From assembly GCA_951813065.1 (NCBI GenBank), contig CATOTH010000004.1, positions 186,001 to 250,000 of the forward strand: a DNA stretch of 64,000 nucleotides. Direction: 5' to 3'. The stretch comes from an uncultured Bryobacterales bacterium (lineage in GTDB: Bacteria > Acidobacteriota > Terriglobia > Bryobacterales > UBA6623). Within the stretch, counting starts at the first letter, position 1; each line of letters starts with the position of its first letter. The translations under genes and the position numbers were made by a program. Below, piece by piece: positions 26,843 through 36,944 of this stretch. Under the pieces are notes generated by a model, which had not been told where the DNA came from, ran no database searches, and saw only the letters and a list, made by a program, of their open reading frames with translations.

Positions 26843-28285
26843 ATGCAGCGGCTGGGACAGGGGTTGCTCTTGCTGGTGCTCGGTTGCCTGCCGGTTCCGT
26901 GCAGGGGCCAGGAAACCCCAAACTTCGTTGTCATCTTTGCCGACGACTTGGGCTTCGGTGACCTCGCCGCCTACGGCAACCGCCACATTCGGACGCCGAA
27001 TCTCGACCGCATGGCCCGCGAGGGCATTCGGCTGACGAGTTTCTACGCCCAGAATGTCTGCGGCCCGTCGCGCGCGGCACTGCTTACGGGTAGCTACCCG
27101 ATCCGTGTGGGAGAGCCTGGGAACGCCAAGAATGCGCACACGGTGCTGCATCCCGACGAACGGACGATTGCCGAGGTGCTGAAGCCGCAGGGATATGTCG
27201 GTGGGTTGATCGGAAAGTGGCATCTGGCTGGCGGGGGAGGGCACGAGCGCGGTCGGGGGACCGGCCCCTACAATCCCGACCTGATGCCAAACAGCCAGGG
27301 GTTCGAGTATTTCTTCGGGACCCCGTCGCACAACGGCACGACTCGAGAGGTCCAGCCGGGAGGATGGAAGACCGAGTTGATGCGGAACGAGGAGGTCTTG
27401 GAGAGCCCGACCGATCTGGACCTCCTCACGAGACGCTACACGCAGGAAGCCGTGGCGTTTCTGGAGAGAAACCGGGATCGGCCGTTCTTTCTGTATCTGG
27501 CGCACACGATGCCGCATGTCCCGCTCGGCGTGTCCCCAATGTTCAAGGGCCGCTCGGTTCGGGGGCTCTATGGCGATGTCGTGGAAGAGCTGGACTGGAG
27601 TGTCGGTGAGGTCCTGGGGACGCTTGTGCGCCTTGGTCTTGACGACCGCACTCTGGTCGTGTTCACGTCCGACAACGGCCCTTGGATCGAGGGCCACCTT
27701 GGCGACCACGGTGGCAGCGCCGAGCCCCTGCGAGGCTTCAAGATGTCCACGTGGGAAGGGGGCCTGCGGGTCCCGGGGATCTTCCGCTGGCCCGGCCGGA
27801 TCGCTCCCGGGCAAACGAGCGACCAGATCGCTTCGACACTCGACCTCTTGCCGACCTTCGCCGCCCTGGCCGGTGCTGGACTCCCTGCCGATAGGCCGAT
27901 CGACGGCCTGGACCTCGGGCCTTGGCTCTTGGGGGATTCCGCCCGGAGCCCCCGCCAACGCTTCTACTACTTCGCATTCACCCATCTGCAAGCTGTGCGG
28001 GACGGGCGCTGGAAGCTCGTCCTGGAGCGCCCGGAGAACCCGCCTTGGACGAGTTGGTATGGCCGGATGATCGACGCCGTCACGGCCCCCCAACTCTATG
28101 ACTTGGAACTGGATTGGGGCGAAAGCCGCAATGTCGCCGCGCAAAACGACGATGTCGTGGCGCGCCTGATGCGGCTTGCCGAAAGCGTGCGCGCCGAGAT
28201 CGGCGACTTCGATCGCATCGGATCCGATGCAAGGTTCTTTGACACGGGAGCCGTTCGTCCGAGAATGGGAGCCTGGCGCAAGTGA
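26843..28285 (+). CDS. Secreted sulfatase, arylsulfatase A-like
   Basis: 480 residues from the ATG that opens a signal peptide (LGQGLLLLVLGCLPVPCRGQ). The frame extends to 26750, but that overlaps DUF454. The formylglycine site is C73 in VCGPSRAALLTGSYP; metal ligands ADDLG lie at ~33-37; GKWHLAGGG, HTMPHVPLGVS and TSDNGPW complete the pattern of arylsulfatase A / N-acetylgalactosamine-6-sulfatase-like S1 enzymes. Expected in the periplasm or on the cell surface. It is separated from DUF454 by 43 bp containing its own -10 candidate. Substrate is not determinable, but the family usually acts on sulfated glycans. Confidence 0.93.
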   Translation: MQRLGQGLLLLVLGCLPVPCRGQETPNFVVIFADDLGFGDLAAYGNRHIRTPNLDRMAREGIRLTSFYAQNVCGPSRAALLTGSYPIRVGEPGNAKNAHTVLHPDERTIAEVLKPQGYVGGLIGKWHLAGGGGHERGRGTGPYNPDLMPNSQGFEYFFGTPSHNGTTREVQPGGWKTELMRNEEVLESPTDLDLLTRRYTQEAVAFLERNRDRPFFLYLAHTMPHVPLGVSPMFKGRSVRGLYGDVVEELDWSVGEVLGTLVRLGLDDRTLVVFTSDNGPWIEGHLGDHGGSAEPLRGFKMSTWEGGLRVPGIFRWPGRIAPGQTSDQIASTLDLLPTFAALAGAGLPADRPIDGLDLGPWLLGDSARSPRQRFYYFAFTHLQAVRDGRWKLVLERPENPPWTSWYGRMIDAVTAPQLYDLELDWGESRNVAAQNDDVVARLMRLAESVRAEIGDFDRIGSDARFFDTGAVRPRMGAWRK

Positions 28286-28340
28286 GCAGCCAAGTACGAT
28301 CCGGGCCGCCATCAGCCGAACTCGGCGGCGCGAGTACGGC

Positions 28341-29513
28341 ATGACCGGGTCAGCGAGCATGAAGACTGAACGGCGCGGCCCGCGCGGCCTGATTGGAATT
28401 GCAGTGGCGTTTCTCCGCCTGGGCGTAGTCGCCTTCGGTGGCCCGGCGGCCCACCTCGCACTGCTCGAGAACGAATTCGTCACCCGCCGCGGGTGGCTGT
28501 CGCGCCAGCGATTCCTGGACCTCATGGGCGCGACCAACCTGATCCCGGGCCCGAATTCGACCGAAATGACGATGCACATCGGGTACGAGCGCGCCAAGGG
28601 GCCGGGCTTGATTGCCGCAGGCCTTGGCTTTGTCCTGCCAGCCGCCGGCATCACTGCTGTGCTGGCATGGATCTACGTCGAGTTCGGTGCTTTGCCGACT
28701 GTCGAGCCGATCCTCGCGGGTGTGCGCCCCGCTGTGCTCGTCGTCATTGTCGGGGCGGTGTGGAAGCTGGGGCGCAAGGCGATTCGAGGCTGGCGGCTCG
28801 GCCTGATCGGCGTGGCGGTGGTCGCGGCGGTCTGGGCGGGAGCCGGAGAAGTCACAGCTTTGCTGGCAGGGGGGGTGCTGGGCGCCTTGCTGCTCTCCGT
28901 GCCTCGCTCCTCGGCTTCATTAGGCCTTCTGGTGATGGCGCTTCTCGAACCTGCCCGCGCCCTGGCATCCACCGCCGAGAGCGCGGACCTGGCCAAGCTG
29001 GGGCTGTTTTTCTTGAAGGTTGGGGCCGTTCTATACGGATCCGGCTACGTCCTGATCGCTTTCCTGGAGGGCGGCCTTGTTACGGACTACGGCTGGGTTA
29101 CCCGGCAGCAGCTTCTGGACGCGATCGCGGTTGGGCAGTTCACTCCGGGGCCGGTCCTGACCGCCGCGACTTTTCTCGGTTTCCTTGTTGCGGGGCCGGT
29201 CGGCGCTGCCGTCGCCACCGCCGGGATCTTCCTGCCCGCGTTCGGCTTCGCGTGGATCCTGAACCCCTTGGTCAAGCGGCTGCGGGAGTCCGCGGTTACC
29301 GCGGCATTTCTCGACGCGGTCAACGCGGCTGCCGTCGGGCTGATGGTTGCGGTTGCGGTCGACCTGTCTGCGGCCACTCTTTCCACACTCCCGGCCTGGG
29401 CCATCGCGGCGGCTGGAGCGGCGGGCCTGTTTTGGGCCCGCTGGCCCGCGGCGTGGATCGTGGCAGGCGGCGGCTTGACTGGATGGCTGGCAGGCTTTGC
29501 GGGCTGGTTCTGA
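28341..29513 (+). CDS. chrA: Chromate transporter family protein (ChrA), two CHR domains
   Basis: 390 residues from the ATG at 28341 (a second ATG at 28359 is possible). Two homologous halves are visible: the first with VVAFGGPAAHLALLENEFV and NLIPGPNSTEM, the second with GAVLYGSGYVLIAFLEGGLV and AVGQFTPGPVLTAATFLG. These are the CHR-domain motifs of the CHR superfamily. About 10 to 12 hydrophobic helices. The family exports chromate in exchange for sulfate or protons in studied members; as chromate and sulfate are structural analogues, a general oxyanion role is plausible here. Follows the sulfatase after 55 bp. Confidence 0.9.
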   Translation: MTGSASMKTERRGPRGLIGIAVAFLRLGVVAFGGPAAHLALLENEFVTRRGWLSRQRFLDLMGATNLIPGPNSTEMTMHIGYERAKGPGLIAAGLGFVLPAAGITAVLAWIYVEFGALPTVEPILAGVRPAVLVVIVGAVWKLGRKAIRGWRLGLIGVAVVAAVWAGAGEVTALLAGGVLGALLLSVPRSSASLGLLVMALLEPARALASTAESADLAKLGLFFLKVGAVLYGSGYVLIAFLEGGLVTDYGWVTRQQLLDAIAVGQFTPGPVLTAATFLGFLVAGPVGAAVATAGIFLPAFGFAWILNPLVKRLRESAVTAAFLDAVNAAAVGLMVAVAVDLSAATLSTLPAWAIAAAGAAGLFWARWPAAWIVAGGGLTGWLAGFAGWF

Positions 29514-29800
29514 CTCCCCCTGCGAATCGCTTCGGGATGCCGGCACCAAGTGCGAGATCGCACCGCGCTGACTGCCTTCGCCACAGAGCACGAAGTGTCC
29601 TTGTTGCCGACCACAGGGCACGCGCGGCTCAGTCAGGGAACCCTGTGAAGACCGGAAACCGGTCGAAGCCTGGATTGGGCTCCCGCAGGAGATTGGGAGC
29701 CGCATGGGACATTGCAGCGCCCCGGGCCGTTCCGGGCGATATCGTAGTACATGCAGGCCATCGTGCATCCGTCGCGAGGTGACTGCGCGGGAGGAATTGC

Positions 29801-30313
29801 ATGATTGATCCAAGGGCTCCATACGGGCGCCTGGAAAGGCTTCAGGACCGTGTTGACTTCGCTTGGCAAGTCAGCGGATCCCTGCTTCGATACATCGGCG
29901 ATGAAGGCCTGTGGATGACCCGGTTCCGACCGGGAGGCCCTCACGGACTCTGGATTGCAGGGCATCTGGCATTCTACGAGGCCGGGGCGTTGAAGCTCTA
30001 CACGGGTCTCGAATCCAACCCTCTGGCCGATTGGAAGGAGCGCTTCGGAAACGGTAGCGAGTGCCTTGACGATGCAACTGCCTACTCGGATCCCGCAGGC
30101 ATTCTCGACCTGCTTGAGGAGGGCAGGGCAGCGATTCGCAAAGCGATCTCCGCCATGAGCGACACTGACCTTGACGCGTCGGTTCCGCCCAACGAGAGAC
30201 TCAGGATCCGGGACGTCCAGTCGCAGATCGAGTTCTTGATCTGGCACGATTCGCACCATGCGGCCCAGCTGGGAGCAATCGTCAACACCTACAAGCAGGG
30301 TCTGAACGGCTAG
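29801..30313 (+). CDS. DinB-family putative metal-dependent protein
   Basis: 170 residues, preceded by GGGAGGAATTGC, a strong ribosome binding site. The DinB/YfiT four-helix fold is suggested by a His in IAGHLAFYEAGAL and the HxxxH-like pair in LIWHDSHHAAQLG near the C-terminus, which together make the usual three-His metal site. Family members include bacillithiol transferases and many proteins without a known substrate. The gap before it (29514-29800) contains nothing I can identify. Role unknown. Confidence 0.82.
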   Translation: MIDPRAPYGRLERLQDRVDFAWQVSGSLLRYIGDEGLWMTRFRPGGPHGLWIAGHLAFYEAGALKLYTGLESNPLADWKERFGNGSECLDDATAYSDPAGILDLLEEGRAAIRKAISAMSDTDLDASVPPNERLRIRDVQSQIEFLIWHDSHHAAQLGAIVNTYKQGLNG

Positions 30314-30339
30314 GCCGTCGATATCGGCTCGCCGCGTGT

Positions 30340-31536
30340 CTAGCGTGGTTCCGGTTTGGGCCCCTCGTTCCAGTAGATCTTGAGGTTATGCGTGCTGCGC
30401 CCGGCGGCGACAATGTCGTTGCGCCCGTCGCCGTTGAGGTCCGCGACCGTGAGGTCCTCCGTAGCCATTCCTCCCCAGTCGACGATCTGCACCTCTTCCG
30501 TGCCGGGATCGTAGACCGCGACGCCCGGGCGATCGTAAGGCATGCGCCCCTTGAGCCGCCAACCGAACGCGAGTTCCTCGTCCCCGTCGCCGTCCAGATC
30601 CGCCGGCCAGAGAGCGTGGCCGCCACCCACGCGCGTAACCACCGTGCTGCGGGACCACGGCTGCCGAGGATTGGCCGGTTCGGAGTAGATCACGATGTTG
30701 TTTGCGTGCCATGGCTCGACGGTGGCGATATATCGCTTGCCCGATGCCAGAGTGCCTAGCTTGATTTCTCCGGCTCCGCGGATCGATTCACCGATGTGTC
30801 CGGGGCCGAGCTGCGTCCTGGTCCAGGCGTCCGCATCCCGGTCAAGCAGGTGAACGCCTTCGTAGGAGGCGACTAGTAGCTCGTCGGCCGAGTCGTCGTC
30901 GAAGTTCAAAACCCAGAAGTTGTGCACGATATGGAACGAGTCATCGATCACTTCCTGCGCCCATGGCGTTGTCTCCGGACTGTCGGACGGGGTCAGGGAC
31001 AATAGCCTCGCACCGTTGCCCACCCAGTACCGCGGCCCGCTTGTACCCCTTCCGTGCAGGGGCGCGACGATCAGCTCGGCTTGGCCGTTGCCGGTGGTGT
31101 CAGCCCACCGAATCCGGTGCGTTGTTGGTTCGTTGCCGAGGGGGAACAGTTCCCATTCGGCGTCCTCGTCGCCGGATCTCCGAATCCACTGCAGGGTCCC
31201 GCCGCCCGCTGTGTCGCTGGGGCGCCAGGCCGCTCCGATCGCGAATTCCAGTTTGCCGTCGCCCGTGATGTCATGGGCCGCGATCGCCACGTTGTCTGCC
31301 TCGGTCTCGCCATCCAGGATCACACGCTTGTCCCATTCGGGATTGCTCCACCAGATGACCTGGGTCTCGTTGAGAGCGACCACATCGGTGTCCCCATCGC
31401 CATCGACGTCCTCGCACAGGACCGCGTATCCGATCCCGAGGTCGCTCTCGATCTCCTGATGACGAAACCCAACCGCCCCCGAGGCGGCGCTCGCGGACAG
31501 TGCCGCCAATGCCGCACCACAAATGAATCTCTTCAT
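30340..31536 (-). CDS. Secreted FG-GAP/VCBS repeat protein
   Basis: 398 residues with a signal peptide (MKRFICGAALAALSASAASG). At least four calcium-binding DxDxDG loops are seen: DVDGDGDTD, DITGDGKLE, DLDGDGDEE and DLNGDGRND, spaced as in FG-GAP/VCBS propellers. No catalytic domain is attached. Probably a periplasmic or surface seven-bladed propeller that binds ligands or carbohydrate. A TACGCT hexamer ends only 6 nt before the ATG and there is no Shine-Dalgarno, so leaderless expression is likely. Its C-terminus converges on the DinB gene with a 26-bp gap. Confidence 0.82.
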   Translation of the reverse strand: MKRFICGAALAALSASAASGAVGFRHQEIESDLGIGYAVLCEDVDGDGDTDVVALNETQVIWWSNPEWDKRVILDGETEADNVAIAAHDITGDGKLEFAIGAAWRPSDTAGGGTLQWIRRSGDEDAEWELFPLGNEPTTHRIRWADTTGNGQAELIVAPLHGRGTSGPRYWVGNGARLLSLTPSDSPETTPWAQEVIDDSFHIVHNFWVLNFDDDSADELLVASYEGVHLLDRDADAWTRTQLGPGHIGESIRGAGEIKLGTLASGKRYIATVEPWHANNIVIYSEPANPRQPWSRSTVVTRVGGGHALWPADLDGDGDEELAFGWRLKGRMPYDRPGVAVYDPGTEEVQIVDWGGMATEDLTVADLNGDGRNDIVAAGRSTHNLKIYWNEGPKPEPR

Positions 31537-31542
31537 GGCGAT

Positions 31543-31548
31543 AGCGTA
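31543..31548 (-). promoter_or_regulatory. Candidate -10 (TACGCT) of the FG-GAP gene
   Basis: Lies 6 nt upstream of the ATG at 31536 on the minus strand, consistent with a leaderless transcript. No -35 match. Confidence 0.3.
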
Positions 31549-31719
31549 GCAGCCGAAACGGGCGGTCCTACGCCCGCGGACCTGCCGCCGAGATTGCCGC
31601 GATTACTGGCACGGCGGCTGGAACCGGTGGGGCCATCGGCGGATCCAGAAGCAGCGGCCGATCCCTCGCCATCACCGCGACCCGGAATGGTGCACGGGCT
31701 CCGTCGAACGCTCTCCGCA

Positions 31720-33441
31720 CTAGTCGGAGGTCAGTTCCAGGACTTGGCCGTCTGCCAGGAGCCTCGCTCGCAACGTCTCGTACGGCAGGTCCTGCACAGC
31801 GATTCCTGCGTCCATGGCCAGCACGGCCGCCGTTGCCGCGGATTGCCCCAGGATCAGGAAGACGGGTTCCATGCGGATCGAACCGTACGCGACATGTGAC
31901 GACGACAGACAGACTGGCACCAGCAGGTTTGTCACCTCGTTCCGCTTCGGCGTCAGGGAGCCGTAGGCAATGCCGTACGGTCGCAAAGGCTTGACGCCGA
32001 TATCCCCTTCGTTCCGCACGGACCCGTCCGCGGCCACGTATCGCTGCACATGATGAGAATCCATGGCGTAGGAGCCCATTCCCACCGGCTCCGGAGCGTC
32101 GCGCTTGGCGAGACACTCGTGCTCTGTCATCACGAACTCCCCAATCATCCGGCGTGCTTCACGGACATAGAGCTGGTGCGGCCAGTGGCCATTATCGACG
32201 AATTCATCGGCCGCAAGGCCCCACTTGGAAAACTCGTCTCGGACGTCCATGGGCACTCGCGGATCGTTGGCAAGGAAGTACATCAGGCCCTGCTGATAGG
32301 TCCGGTGTTCACGGGCGATCTCGTCACGTAGCTCGTACGAGCCATCCGGGTAACCATAGTTCATCCCGATGTTGTCAGTGCTGAACGGGCCGTGGTTGTT
32401 CGTGTCCGTCTTGGCGTTGGGAATCGGGTCGAACTTGCGGAACGTCTCACGCCACCCAGTGTCAAAAACCCGGAGGATCAGTTCGTACTCGCCGGCGTCG
32501 TATTTCGCAGGCTTGGAGAACGGCACCCGGTTTTCCGGCACCTGCGTGAGGCACATCCGGTAACAGTACGCTTGAATGCGGTGGTCCCCCCGTCCGTTCG
32601 AGCCGGGCCGCTCCGGGCTGATACGCGGCAGCAGGCCACTCGTTGGGTCGCCGCGGGTCTTGTACGGATCGATTGCTTCCGGGAAGAAATGCCCGTGGTG
32701 GCGCGCATCCTTCTGGACCCCAGCCCACTCTTCCGCGTAGGCCTCCGTGCTCTCGCGCCCGACGACATAGGAAACACCGGCGGCGGCCAGCAGATCCCCT
32801 TCGTAGGTTGCGTCAATGAACGCCGCGCCCTGATAGGCCTCCCCGTCCCGGGTGGTGATGCCCCGAATTCGGCGCCCATTGACGAGCACTCCGTTCGCTC
32901 TGTCGAGCCACTGGCCGCGACGGACTTCGATCCCGTGCTCTTGGACCAGGTCTTCGAAGATGGATTCGGCCACATGCGGCTCGAAGATCCACATCGTACG
33001 GTGTTCGCCGTCCACGGCCGGCGTCCCTTGTCCGCGATTGCCGTATTCTTCGCGGTCCTGCCAAACCCAGGCGTCGGGATCCTGGTAGTGTTGCCAGATC
33101 CGCTGATAGAACTCCCTGGCAAGACCGCCGATCACAGCTTTGTCTCCGGTATCGGTCCATCCGAGCCCTCCCGCTGACAGTCCTCCAAGGTGCTTGTCGG
33201 GCGACACGATCACGACGGACTTGCCCATTCGCGACGCTTGGACGGCCGCTGCCACTCCAGCTGATGTCCCCCCATAAACGACCACATCGAACGTCTCCGG
33301 AGACGGCTCTTTCCCGCTGGGCCCGCAGCCGCCCGAAATCGCAGCGATCAGTGCGGTTAGCGCGACCCAAGTCACGGATGCCAAGCCCGGCTTGCCCAGC
33401 CGGAGTGATTTCGGACTCGACCGCGGTATCATTCGTCTCAT
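31720..33441 (-). CDS. FAD-dependent oxidoreductase lipoprotein (FAD_oxidored family)
   Basis: 573 residues from the second Met, which has GGGAG 5 nt before it; the first Met (33453) lies 9 nt after a TAGACT hexamer and could be used on a leaderless transcript. The leader ends in AISGGC, a lipobox. Then VVVYGGTSAGVAAAVQASRMG is the dinucleotide-binding GxxxxG fold for FAD, followed by HLGGLSAGGLGWTDTG, diagnostic of the FAD_oxidored group often annotated near xanthan lyases. GAAFIDATYEGDLLAAAGV is the second conserved motif. It probably oxidises a sugar or sugar acid at the membrane surface. Reads toward the FG-GAP gene, with an apparently empty 183-bp gap. Confidence 0.85.
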   Translation of the reverse strand: MRRMIPRSSPKSLRLGKPGLASVTWVALTALIAAISGGCGPSGKEPSPETFDVVVYGGTSAGVAAAVQASRMGKSVVIVSPDKHLGGLSAGGLGWTDTGDKAVIGGLAREFYQRIWQHYQDPDAWVWQDREEYGNRGQGTPAVDGEHRTMWIFEPHVAESIFEDLVQEHGIEVRRGQWLDRANGVLVNGRRIRGITTRDGEAYQGAAFIDATYEGDLLAAAGVSYVVGRESTEAYAEEWAGVQKDARHHGHFFPEAIDPYKTRGDPTSGLLPRISPERPGSNGRGDHRIQAYCYRMCLTQVPENRVPFSKPAKYDAGEYELILRVFDTGWRETFRKFDPIPNAKTDTNNHGPFSTDNIGMNYGYPDGSYELRDEIAREHRTYQQGLMYFLANDPRVPMDVRDEFSKWGLAADEFVDNGHWPHQLYVREARRMIGEFVMTEHECLAKRDAPEPVGMGSYAMDSHHVQRYVAADGSVRNEGDIGVKPLRPYGIAYGSLTPKRNEVTNLLVPVCLSSSHVAYGSIRMEPVFLILGQSAATAAVLAMDAGIAVQDLPYETLRARLLADGQVLELTSD

Positions 33442-33462
33442 CGGCGCTCCCATACCGATCTC

Positions 33463-33468
33463 AGTCTA
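33463..33468 (-). promoter_or_regulatory. Candidate -10 (TAGACT) of the FAD oxidoreductase gene
   Basis: Ends 9 nt before the Met codon at 33453 on the minus strand and 21 nt before the RBS-led Met at 33441. Confidence 0.3.
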
Positions 33469-33524
33469 CCCACCAACTCCAGGGGTGTCGGGGGCTGCGT
33501 TGCGAATGCCCCTTCGGCTCCCGG

Positions 33525-33818
33525 CTAGCACGAACCGACGTCAATCTCAGCCTCGTGCAGGTCCCTGCCGAGCAGTTGGACGGCGTCTTGATGTACCGCG
33601 TCGAGGACCTGCCTGGCTTGTCCGGCGGTGGTCGCCACAGTGATCGCCACCACAGTGGACTGTTGCCAGCTTTCCTGATGCGCCACCTCTGCGACTGCGA
33701 CGTTGTGGCGTCTCTTGATCCTGTCCTTGAGCGACCGCAGTACCTGCCGCTTGTCCTTGAGCGACCGGGAATGGTCGATACGCAGGCTCAGGCTCAGCGT
33801 TCCGATCGCGTATTCCAT
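33525..33818 (-). CDS. ylxP: YlxP/DUF503 family protein
   Basis: 97 residues from the ATG that gives MEYAIGTLSLSLRI; the earlier start at 33872 lies at the infB stop and adds a non-homologous stretch. HSRSLKDKRQVLRSLKDRIKRR and NVAVAEVAHQESWQQ match the DUF503 core. In many bacteria ylxP sits between infB and rbfA, and that position is kept here on the infB side. The fold is a small alpha/beta domain thought to be linked to ribosome maturation, with no proven activity. No rbfA follows; the next gene downstream is the FAD oxidoreductase. Confidence 0.85.
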   Translation of the reverse strand: MEYAIGTLSLSLRIDHSRSLKDKRQVLRSLKDRIKRRHNVAVAEVAHQESWQQSTVVAITVATTAGQARQVLDAVHQDAVQLLGRDLHEAEIDVGSC

Positions 33819-33872
33819 GAACCGGGTCCTGAACGTGCTTGCTCGGCCCCCGCGCGGCGAGCCCGCTGCCAA

Positions 33873-36800
33873 TCAGACCGAGATGAGTTCGTTGATGTCC
33901 TGCGCCAGTTCGACGGTCTTGAAGAGCTCGATTTCGTCTCCCTGCTTGACGTCGTTGTAGCGCTCCATGTGCATGCCGCACTCTTGGCCGGCACGGACTT
34001 CCTTGACGTCTTCCTTGAACCGGCGCAGCGAGTCCAGCTTGCCCACATGGACAACCACGTTGTCGCGCAAGAGCCGGGCCGATGCATTGGCCTGCGCCAC
34101 ACCGTCTTCCAGCATGCAGCCTGCAACCGTTCCGACATTGGTGATGTGGAATACCTCAAGCACCTTCGCGCGTCCCAGGGTCTCCTCCTTGCGGATCGGC
34201 TCGAGCAGTCCGGCAAGAGCCCGTTTCAACTCGTCGATCAGCTCGTAAATGACGGTATGCATGCGGATGTCGACGCCTTCTTGCTCCGCTAGAGAGGAAG
34301 CCGACCGCTCCGGCCTGACATTGAATCCGACGACGATCGCCTGGGCGGTTATCGCCAGCAGGATGTCCGATTCCTTGATCGCCCCCACGCCTGTATGAAT
34401 CACGCGGACCTTGACCTTGTCGCTGGTGAGCTTGGCCAGGGTGTCCTGCAGCACGGTGGCCGATCCCTGGTTGTCGGACTTGAGGATGATCGGGAGTTCC
34501 TTGGCGCGTCCGGAAGCCAGTTGCTCCTGGAACTGCTCCAGCGAAAGCCGGGCGGTTTGCGCGATCGCTTGCTCGCGGGCCTTCTCCTCGCGGTACTCCA
34601 CGATCTTCTTCGCCCGGTCCTTGTCCGAGATCACGGTAAGCTGGTCCCCGGGCTCCGGCAAGTCCGAGAGGCCGAGAACCACGACCGCCGAGGACGGTCC
34701 CGCTTCCTTGACCTTGCGGCCGATGTCGTCCACCAAGGCACGTACCTTGCTGAGCACCGCGCCGACGACAAATGTGTCCCCGACATGCAACGTCCCGTTC
34801 TGGGTGAGGACGGTTGCCACCGGACCCATACCGCGGTCCAGCTTCGCTTCCAGCACGACACCGATTGCCGCACGCGCCGGGTTGGCCTTGAGCTCGCCCA
34901 GTTCCGACACTAGGTTGATCATGTCGAGAAGGTTGTCAATGCCCTCGTGCGTCTTGGCTGAGACCTGACAGAAAATGGTGTCGCCGCCCCAGGCCTCCGG
35001 CACCAAACCGCGATCCGAGAGCTGCTGTTGGACCCGTTCCGGTTCCGCCTTGGGAACGTCGATCTTGTTGATCGCCACAATGATCGGGACCTTGGACTCC
35101 TTCGCGTGGTCGATTGCCTCGATTGTCTGTGGCATTACGCCGTCGTCGGCGGCGACGACCAGCACGACCACGTCGGTCACCGAGGCGCCGTGGGCACGCA
35201 TTTTCGTGAATGCCTCGTGGCCGGGAGTGTCGATGAATACGATGCGCCTGCCGTCCCGCACGACATGGTAGGCACCGATCGCTTGGGTGATTCCGCCCGC
35301 TTCGCGGGCCGCCACGTTGGTCGATCGAACCGCGTCCAGCAGCGAGGTCTTGCCATGGTCGACATGCCCCATCACAGTGACGACTGGCGGACGGATCTCG
35401 ACGTCTTCAAAGGTCTCTTCCTGATCGACGTCGAGGACGGCTTCCTCTTCGAAGGTCAGTTCGGTTGCCGTCGCTCCAAATAGAGTGGAGATCTCTTGAA
35501 TACTCGCAAGTTCCAGCGGCTGGTTGATTGTGGCGAACTTGCCTTTCTCGACGAGTGTCTTGATGATCTGGCTGGCCTTGATGCCCAGTTTCTCGGCGAG
35601 TTCCTTCACCGACGTGCCGTCTGCTGCGAAGATCTCGGTGTTGACGGCCTTGGGCATCTCGGCCTGACGCTTGCGCTGCAGGATCTTCTTCTCGGCCAGG
35701 GCCTCGAGGTCCCGCTTGCGCTGCTGGGCCGGGCGTGGACGGCGCTGGCCTCCCGGTGCGCCGCGACCCGGTCCACCAGGTCGTCCGGGGCCTGCGCCCG
35801 GGGGCCTGCCGAGGCCGGGCATGCCGGGACGTTGCCCGCCAAACCCCGCGCCCGGCCGATGCCCGCCCGGCCGCTGCCCGTATCCGGCTGGCGTGCCTGG
35901 CGTTGGCGCTGGGATCCCGGGCATTGGAGTCGCCTGGACCGGGCGTTGCACGATCGCCTGTCCCGGAACGAGGATGTTGGGCCGGGAAGGCCCTGGTCCC
36001 GCGGCTCGCTGGGGATGACCCGCCGATCCCGTCCTCCGTGACCCGGGTGGCTGAACCGGGCGTGTCGGAATCTTTGGCCGCTGGATTTTCCGGGCCGGCT
36101 CCGGAGATTGCGGCGTTCCGGGGATCGTTACCGGCCGGCTTTGCTGCCTGGAGGGCGCTTGCTGGCTCGGCCGGGCGGGTGCCGAGGGAATGGGCGGTGC
36201 CGGGCCAGCGGGCGGGCGCACTGCAGGCTGAACGGACTGTTGCTGTTCACTCGGCACAGCGGCCGCTGGCGGAATGGTGACTGTCGGGGTAGGAATGGAA
36301 GGCACCGTACCGCCTACAGTCACGCCAGTCACCTTCGGTCGGCCGGGAACGAGATTGACGTCGGGCCGAGGCACTTCCGGTCCGGTTGGAAGGACAAGGG
36401 GGATGTCGGGCTTCTCGAAATCCTTGACAGCTAGATCTGTTGCCCGTGCGGCGCCCTCCGGCTTCGGTTTCACGACCTGCTGGGGGGTGGCGGCCACTGG
36501 AACCGGCGGCGGGGCGGGAGGCTTGGCGGGCGGTGCTTGCACTGGAGGAGAGATTGGGCTTCGGACCGGGGGGCGGAACGCTCCACCCGGAGAGTGCGCC
36601 GTTCCGCTACGGCCGCCCACAGGGATCAATGGCCTCACGAACGCCGAGTCTGTCCGCGTGTTCCGTGGAGTGGAGACGCTCGCCGGCATCCTCGCTCGTC
36701 TCCGTACAGGCAGTTCGAGTTCGGACAGCTGCGGGTCAGGCTCCTCCTTCTGACGTCCCTTGAATCGGTCGCGAACCCTTGCTGCCGTGGTGCCGTCCAA

Positions 36801-36905
36801 CGAGCTGGAATGGGACCTCACGTCCTCAATACCGAACTCCGGCAGTACGGCGATAATCTCGCCGGACTTGACTTCCAGTTCCCGTGCTAGCTCATTGATG
36901 CGAAT
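33873..36905 (-). CDS. infB: Translation initiation factor IF-2, apparently starting at ATT
   Basis: 1010 residues if started at the ATT at 36903-36905. The first standard start codon is a GTG 28 codons later, but those 28 codons encode [19 protein letters not shown], the conserved IF2_N domain, and an AGGAG lies 7 nt before the ATT. No ATG, GTG or TTG occurs between the nusA stop and that GTG. A Pro/Gly/Arg-rich linker of ~300 residues follows, then a second IF2_N-like segment ([17 protein letters not shown]), the G domain ([13 protein letters not shown] at ~510, [12 protein letters not shown]), domains II and III, and the fMet-tRNA-binding C2 domain ending at ELISV. IF-2 delivers initiator tRNA to the 30S subunit. 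Confidence 0.95.
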   Translation of the reverse strand: MRINELARELEVKSGEIIAVLPEFGIEDVRSHSSSLDGTTAARVRDRFKGRQKEEPDPQLSELELPVRRRARMPASVSTPRNTRTDSAFVRPLIPVGGRSGTAHSPGGAFRPPVRSPISPPVQAPPAKPPAPPPVPVAATPQQVVKPKPEGAARATDLAVKDFEKPDIPLVLPTGPEVPRPDVNLVPGRPKVTGVTVGGTVPSIPTPTVTIPPAAAVPSEQQQSVQPAVRPPAGPAPPIPSAPARPSQQAPSRQQSRPVTIPGTPQSPEPARKIQRPKIPTRPVQPPGSRRTGSAGHPQRAAGPGPSRPNILVPGQAIVQRPVQATPMPGIPAPTPGTPAGYGQRPGGHRPGAGFGGQRPGMPGLGRPPGAGPGRPGGPGRGAPGGQRRPRPAQQRKRDLEALAEKKILQRKRQAEMPKAVNTEIFAADGTSVKELAEKLGIKASQIIKTLVEKGKFATINQPLELASIQEISTLFGATATELTFEEEAVLDVDQEETFEDVEIRPPVVTVMGHVDHGKTSLLDAVRSTNVAAREAGGITQAIGAYHVVRDGRRIVFIDTPGHEAFTKMRAHGASVTDVVVLVVAADDGVMPQTIEAIDHAKESKVPIIVAINKIDVPKAEPERVQQQLSDRGLVPEAWGGDTIFCQVSAKTHEGIDNLLDMINLVSELGELKANPARAAIGVVLEAKLDRGMGPVATVLTQNGTLHVGDTFVVGAVLSKVRALVDDIGRKVKEAGPSSAVVVLGLSDLPEPGDQLTVISDKDRAKKIVEYREEKAREQAIAQTARLSLEQFQEQLASGRAKELPIILKSDNQGSATVLQDTLAKLTSDKVKVRVIHTGVGAIKESDILLAITAQAIVVGFNVRPERSASSLAEQEGVDIRMHTVIYELIDELKRALAGLLEPIRKEETLGRAKVLEVFHITNVGTVAGCMLEDGVAQANASARLLRDNVVVHVGKLDSLRRFKEDVKEVRAGQECGMHMERYNDVKQGDEIELFKTVELAQDINELISV

Positions 36906-36944
36906 CGTTGTTCTCCTCTCGTCCCGTCTTCGCGTCCGCGCTCG

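Noticed and set aside
26645..28654. 669-codon ORF on the minus strand
   Set aside because: It is opposite a full sulfatase and the start of ChrA, both with clear motifs. Its translation is Arg/Pro/Gln-rich without any domain; long antisense frames are common in GC-rich coding DNA.
28493..29782. 429-codon ORF on the plus strand overlapping chrA
   Set aside because: Frame shadow of the CHR transporter; Arg/Gly/Ala-rich with no hydrophobic helices or motif.
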